Assembly: GCF_001277345.1 (NCBI RefSeq)
Contig: NZ_LIUT01000008.1
Span: 573,035-637,034, forward strand
Origin: Paenibacillus solani
GTDB lineage: Bacteria; Bacillota; Bacilli; Paenibacillales; Paenibacillaceae
Direction of reading: 5' to 3'
DNA length: 64,000 nt
Shown here: in pieces, positions 60,824 through 64,000 of the stretch
Layout of the letters: each line of letters opens with the position of its first letter
How positions within the stretch are numbered: the first letter of the stretch is position 1
The notes under the pieces: generated by a model
Told to the model about the DNA's origin: nothing
Database searches by the model: none
What the model saw: only the letters and a program-made list of their open reading frames with translations
Position numbers and translations under genes: made by a program

Positions 60824-61365
60824 GCCAAAATACAGTAGCAGCCAAGCGGTATGCGCGGGCGCTGTTCGATGTGGCGGCTCAGCAGCAGAAGGGTCTGGAA
60901 GTGGAAGAGGAGCTGCGCGCAGTTGTGCAAGCTATTGAAGGTGATGCGGACATTCAAACCTTCATCTCCACGCCGAATATTCCCCAGTCCGTAAAGATGA
61001 ATGCCATTAGGCAGGCGTTAGCAGGTAAAGTATCGCAGCCGGTCTTGAATACGATAGAATTGCTTCTTGACCGTGGGCGTACAGATATGTTCTCCGAACT
61101 GCTGAACAGTTATGTGAAGATACAAGGCGAAAGCTTGGGATTGGCAGACGCTACGGTATACTCCACTTATCCGCTTAGCGATCAGGAAAAAGAACAGGTA
61201 GCTTCGGAATTCGGACAGTTGGCACATCAGAAGATCCGGGTGTCCAATATTGTAGACAAGAGCTTGCTCGGGGGCCTGAAGGTTGTCATTGGCGATAAGC
61301 TGTATGATGGAAGCCTCTCCGGTAAGCTGGAACGTCTTGAAAAGTCTTTTAATAGACGAGCATAG
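60820..61365 (+). CDS. atpH: ATP synthase F1 subunit delta
   Basis: A 181-aa stalk subunit linking subunit b to the F1 head. The N-terminal helical bundle begins VAAKRYARALFDVAAQQ; the C-terminal part has GLADATVYSTYPLSDQEKEQVASEF and LGGLKVVIGDKLYDGSLSGKLERLEK, the usual signature. Translation is coupled to atpF through the ATGA overlap. Confidence 0.95.
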   Translation: MSQNTVAAKRYARALFDVAAQQQKGLEVEEELRAVVQAIEGDADIQTFISTPNIPQSVKMNAIRQALAGKVSQPVLNTIELLLDRGRTDMFSELLNSYVKIQGESLGLADATVYSTYPLSDQEKEQVASEFGQLAHQKIRVSNIVDKSLLGGLKVVIGDKLYDGSLSGKLERLEKSFNRRA

Positions 61366-61383
61366 TAGATAGGGGTGAAAACG

Positions 61384-62898
61384 TTGAGTATCAGACCTGA
61401 AGAAATCAGTACTTTAATCAAAAGTCAAATTGAAGAATATAAATCCGATATCACTGTCTCTGAAGTAGGTACGGTCATTCAAGTTAGTGACGGTATTGCT
61501 CGCGTGTATGGCCTGGAGAACGCAATGTCCGGGGAACTCCTGGAGTTCCAGAACGGCGTGTTCGGTCTGGCGCTGAACCTTGAAGAGAGCAATGTGGGTG
61601 TCGTTATCTTGGGACCTTACTCCGATATCAAGGAAGGCGATCAGGTAAAACGTACAGGACGTATCATGGAAGTTCCTGTAGGCGAAGCTCTGCTTGGACG
61701 CGTTGTCAATCCGCTGGGTCAACCGCTTGACGGCAAGGGACCTATTGAAGCGGCTGCTTTCCGTCCGGTTGAGAGTAGTGCACCAGGCGTTATCGACCGT
61801 AAGTCGGTTCATGAGCCTATGCAAACAGGGATTAAAGCGATTGACGCAATGGTGCCGATCGGCCGCGGACAGCGCGAGCTCATTATCGGTGACCGCCAAA
61901 CGGGTAAAACCACGGTTGCAATCGATACTATTCTAAACCAAAAAGGCAGCGGCGTGAAATGTATCTATGTAGCGATTGGACAAAAGCAATCGACTGTAGC
62001 ACAAGTGGTTGAAACTCTTCGCCGTTACGGCGCACTGGAGTACACCATTGTTGTTACGGCTTCGGCTTCTGAGCCAGCTCCGCTGCAGTATATCGCTCCG
62101 TACGCAGGTTGCGCAATGGGCGAGTACTTTATGTACAAAGGCGAGCATGCGCTCATCATCTATGATGACTTGTCCAAACAAGCGGCTGCATACCGTGAGT
62201 TGTCCTTGCTCCTTCGTCGTCCTCCGGGTCGGGAAGCTTATCCGGGTGACGTGTTCTATCTGCACTCCCGTTTGCTGGAACGTGCAGCGAAGCTCAATGA
62301 TGAGCTTGGTGGTGGTTCATTAACCGCACTTCCATTTATTGAAACACAGGCTTCTGACGTATCTGCTTACATTCCAACCAACGTAATTTCGATTACGGAT
62401 GGACAGATCTTCCTGGAGTCCGAGTTGTTCTACTCCGGTCAGCGTCCAGCGATTAACGTTGGTATTTCGGTATCCCGTGTCGGTGGTTCCGCGCAGATCA
62501 AAGCGATGAAAAAGGTTGCAGGGGGCATGAAGCTGGATCTTGCGCAGTATCGTGAGCTTCAGGCGTTCTCCCAGTTCGGATCCGATCTGGACAAATCAAC
62601 CTTGGCTCGTTTGAACCGTGGTGCAAGATTGATGGAAATTCTGAAACAGGGCGTAAACCAGCCGTTGTCCGTTGAACAGCAGGTGGTTAGCTTGTACGCA
62701 GCTGTTAAGGGATATATCGATGATATCGAGGTTGCCGACGTGCGTCGTTTCGAGAGCGAATTCCTCGCGTTTATTGAAAGCAATAAACCGGAGATTCTTC
62801 AATCCATCAGAGATACGAAGGATCTGACATCCGATAACGAAAACGCTTTGAAAGCGGCGATCGATCAATTTAAGAAGGGCTTTGCCACTTCGGTGTAA
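61384..62898 (+). CDS. atpA: ATP synthase F1 subunit alpha
   Basis: A 504-aa subunit carrying the noncatalytic nucleotide sites. The P-loop is GDRQTGKT (about residues 169-176), the second signature is LIIYDDLSKQAAAYRELSLLLRRPPGREAYPGDVFYLHSRLLERAAK, and the arginine finger lies in NVGISVSRVGGSAQIKAM. I choose TTG 61384 because it is 8 nt after AGGGG and gives MSIRPEEISTLIK, matching the usual N-terminus. GTG 61375 overlaps that site. A repeat array separates it from atpG. Confidence 0.96.
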   Translation: MSIRPEEISTLIKSQIEEYKSDITVSEVGTVIQVSDGIARVYGLENAMSGELLEFQNGVFGLALNLEESNVGVVILGPYSDIKEGDQVKRTGRIMEVPVGEALLGRVVNPLGQPLDGKGPIEAAAFRPVESSAPGVIDRKSVHEPMQTGIKAIDAMVPIGRGQRELIIGDRQTGKTTVAIDTILNQKGSGVKCIYVAIGQKQSTVAQVVETLRRYGALEYTIVVTASASEPAPLQYIAPYAGCAMGEYFMYKGEHALIIYDDLSKQAAAYRELSLLLRRPPGREAYPGDVFYLHSRLLERAAKLNDELGGGSLTALPFIETQASDVSAYIPTNVISITDGQIFLESELFYSGQRPAINVGISVSRVGGSAQIKAMKKVAGGMKLDLAQYRELQAFSQFGSDLDKSTLARLNRGARLMEILKQGVNQPLSVEQQVVSLYAAVKGYIDDIEVADVRRFESEFLAFIESNKPEILQSIRDTKDLTSDNENALKAAIDQFKKGFATSV

Positions 62899-62916
62899 GC
62901 TCCTCAAGCAAGTAAC

Positions 62917-62949
62917 AGGAGGGGAGCCGGGTTACGCCCGGCATCCTCT
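62917..62949 (+). terminator. GC-rich hairpin after atpA, possible attenuator
   Basis: GCCGGG (62926-62931) pairs with CCCGGC (62937-62942), with outer GAGG/CCTC pairing and a short TTTC afterwards. It resembles a weak terminator inside the operon, or a processing-protecting stem after atpA. Confidence 0.55.
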
Positions 62950-62967
62950 TTCATCATATGGAATGTA

Positions 62968-63150
62968 GCTTTGGCTGTGACCAAAGTGATGTTGTCTAAC
63001 AGGTTTGGCTTTGGTCCTAGCCAAAGCTTGGTCTACGTATATGAAGTTGGCTTTGGCTCGGCCAAGGCTAGGTATTTGCTTACGAAGTAACTTTGGCTTC
63101 GCCAAAGTTAGGTGATTGCTTTCGAAGTTAGCTTTGGCTTCGCCAAAGCT
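62968..63150. repeat. Five-unit hairpin repeat array between atpA and atpG
   Basis: Five imperfect palindromes with the core CTTTGGC-TTC-GCCAAAG lie in tandem. Their centres are near 62977, 63017, 63059, 63099 and 63140, a period of about 40.5 bp. Units 4 (TAACTTTGGC at 63088-63097 with GCCAAAGTTA at 63101-63110) and 5 (AGCTTTGGC at 63130-63138 with GCCAAAGCT at 63142-63150) are perfect stems with a TTC loop. Units 1 and 2 keep only CTTTGG and CCAAAG. The spacers share GCTT-N-CGAAGTTA. The array ends 16 bp before the atpG start codon. Confidence 0.92.
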
Positions 63151-63166
63151 TTAAGGTGGTGAAAAC

Positions 63167-64000
63167 ATGGCAAGAGGATTACGTGATATTAAGCGGCAGA
63201 TCAAGAGTGTTCAGAACACAAGGCAGATCACCAAGGCGATGGAAATGGTTGCTGCTGCCAAGCTGAGAAGAGCTCAAGAGAAGGCAACCTCTGCACTTCC
63301 CTACTCCGAGAAGCTGAAAGAGGTTGTGGGCAGCATAGCTGCTGGAACCAATGGAATCAGTCATCCGATGCTGGAGAAGCGCGAAGTGAAGAAAACCGGT
63401 TATCTGGTAATCACTTCTGACCGCGGTCTTGCTGGTGCATCGAACTCCAACATTTTGCGCAAGGTTTCGAATTTTATCGCAGAACGCCATCAGTCCAAGG
63501 ATGAGTATTGCCTGTTTGTGATCGGACGTAAAGGACGGGATTATTTCCGTCGTCGTGGACTTCCGGTTGTTGAAGAGCTCACCGATTTATCCGATAGTCC
63601 GACTTATGCAGATATCAAGACCATCGCTAATGCGGCGGTTCATCAGTATGAGCTGGGTCAGATTGATGAGTTATACGTGTGCTATAACCAATTCGTGAAT
63701 GCCTTGACTCAACTGCAAGAGATCTCCAAACTTCTGCCAATGGAGAACATTGGTAGTGGAGGCGACTTGACCAGTTATGAATACGAACCTTCTCCTGAAG
63801 GCGTGCTTGAGATTCTGCTTCCGAAATATGCGGAAACGTTGATTTTCAGTGCAATGCTGAATGCGAAGGCGAGTGAGCTGGGTGCGAAGATGACTGCGAT
63901 GGGCGCAGCCACGAAGAACGCGAGCAAGATGATCAACGAGTTGAACCTCACATATAACCGTGCTCGTCAGGCTGCCATTACGCAGGAAATTTCCGAGATC
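63167..64000 (+). CDS. atpG: ATP synthase F1 subunit gamma (partial)
   Basis: 278 codons of the rotor shaft subunit; the gene runs off the window end, probably lacking about 10 residues. MARGLRDIKRQIKSVQNTRQITKAMEMVAAAKLRRAQE (first coiled-coil helix), LVITSDRGLAGASNSNILR and the C-terminal helix NASKMINELNLTYNRARQAAITQEISEI are typical. AAGGTGGTGA stands before ATG 63167. It lies 268 bp after atpA, which is unusually far within an atp operon; the gap is filled by the hairpin array. Confidence 0.95.
   Translation, partial: MARGLRDIKRQIKSVQNTRQITKAMEMVAAAKLRRAQEKATSALPYSEKLKEVVGSIAAGTNGISHPMLEKREVKKTGYLVITSDRGLAGASNSNILRKVSNFIAERHQSKDEYCLFVIGRKGRDYFRRRGLPVVEELTDLSDSPTYADIKTIANAAVHQYELGQIDELYVCYNQFVNALTQLQEISKLLPMENIGSGGDLTSYEYEPSPEGVLEILLPKYAETLIFSAMLNAKASELGAKMTAMGAATKNASKMINELNLTYNRARQAAITQEISEI

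Noticed and set aside
62968..63150. CRISPR array
   Set aside because: Units are self-complementary, about 40 bp apart with near-identical short spacers and no cas genes; these are hairpin repeats.

Overview
The window looks like chromosomal DNA of a Paenibacillus-type endospore-forming Firmicute. The evidence is strong AGGAGG-type ribosome binding sites with frequent GTG/TTG starts, sigma-A promoters, spoIIR, the Bacillus-like order prfA-prmC-(rodA-like x2)-spoIIR-ywlC-mntP-ywlE-rpiB-ywlG-glyA-upp-mnaA-atp, and ABC sugar importers without their own ATPase paired with YesM/YesN-type two-component systems. I see no rRNA, tRNA, CRISPR array, prophage or insertion sequence.

Layout. 0-5 kb: a TetR repressor and an MFS exporter that share a near-identical operator, an amino-acid permease, and a formate/nitrite channel behind an FNR-like box. 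5-7.2 kb: a YoaE-like bis-MGD molybdoenzyme. 7.4-14.7 kb: an LplB/LplC/LplA-type importer followed by a YesN/YesM response regulator and kinase. 15-16.3 kb: an MFS transporter. 16.4-25.3 kb: a catabolic locus with binding protein, two permeases, LacI repressor, cytosolic esterase and a 1125-aa GH94-family phosphorylase, probably acting on 1,2-beta-oligoglucans (sophoro-oligosaccharides). Four copies of a GAAACGTTTC-type operator flank its two transcription units. 25.3-29.7 kb: two GNAT acetyltransferases, a MOSC protein, a DUF2164 protein and glnS, which Bacillus lacks. 29.8-32.4 kb: an MFS transporter and an orphan TorD-family chaperone behind a perfect FNR box.

32.5-38.2 kb is a drug-resistance block on the minus strand: TetR plus a SwrC-like RND pump, then TetR plus a YkkC/YkkD-like SMR pair, each repressor next to its own palindromic operator. 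38.4-41.6 kb: a cardiolipin synthase converging on a membrane-anchored PLD-superfamily protein. 41.8-64 kb is the conserved core: fni, ychF, prfA, prmC, two tandem RodA/FtsW paralogues, spoIIR, tsaC/ywlC, mntP, ywlE, rpiB, ywlG, glyA, upp, mnaA and the ATP synthase operon atpZ-atpI-atpB-atpE-atpF-atpH-atpA-atpG, with atpG cut by the window end.

The least expected items are: a five-unit, about 40.5-bp-period array of hairpin repeats between atpA and atpG; two FNR-type promoters with identical box-to-minus-10 geometry in front of a formate/nitrite channel and an orphan molybdoenzyme chaperone; the four-operator GH94 locus with an embedded esterase; and tandem RodA paralogues next to spoIIR. All coordinates, motifs and pairings were read by eye. 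No alignment or database search was run.
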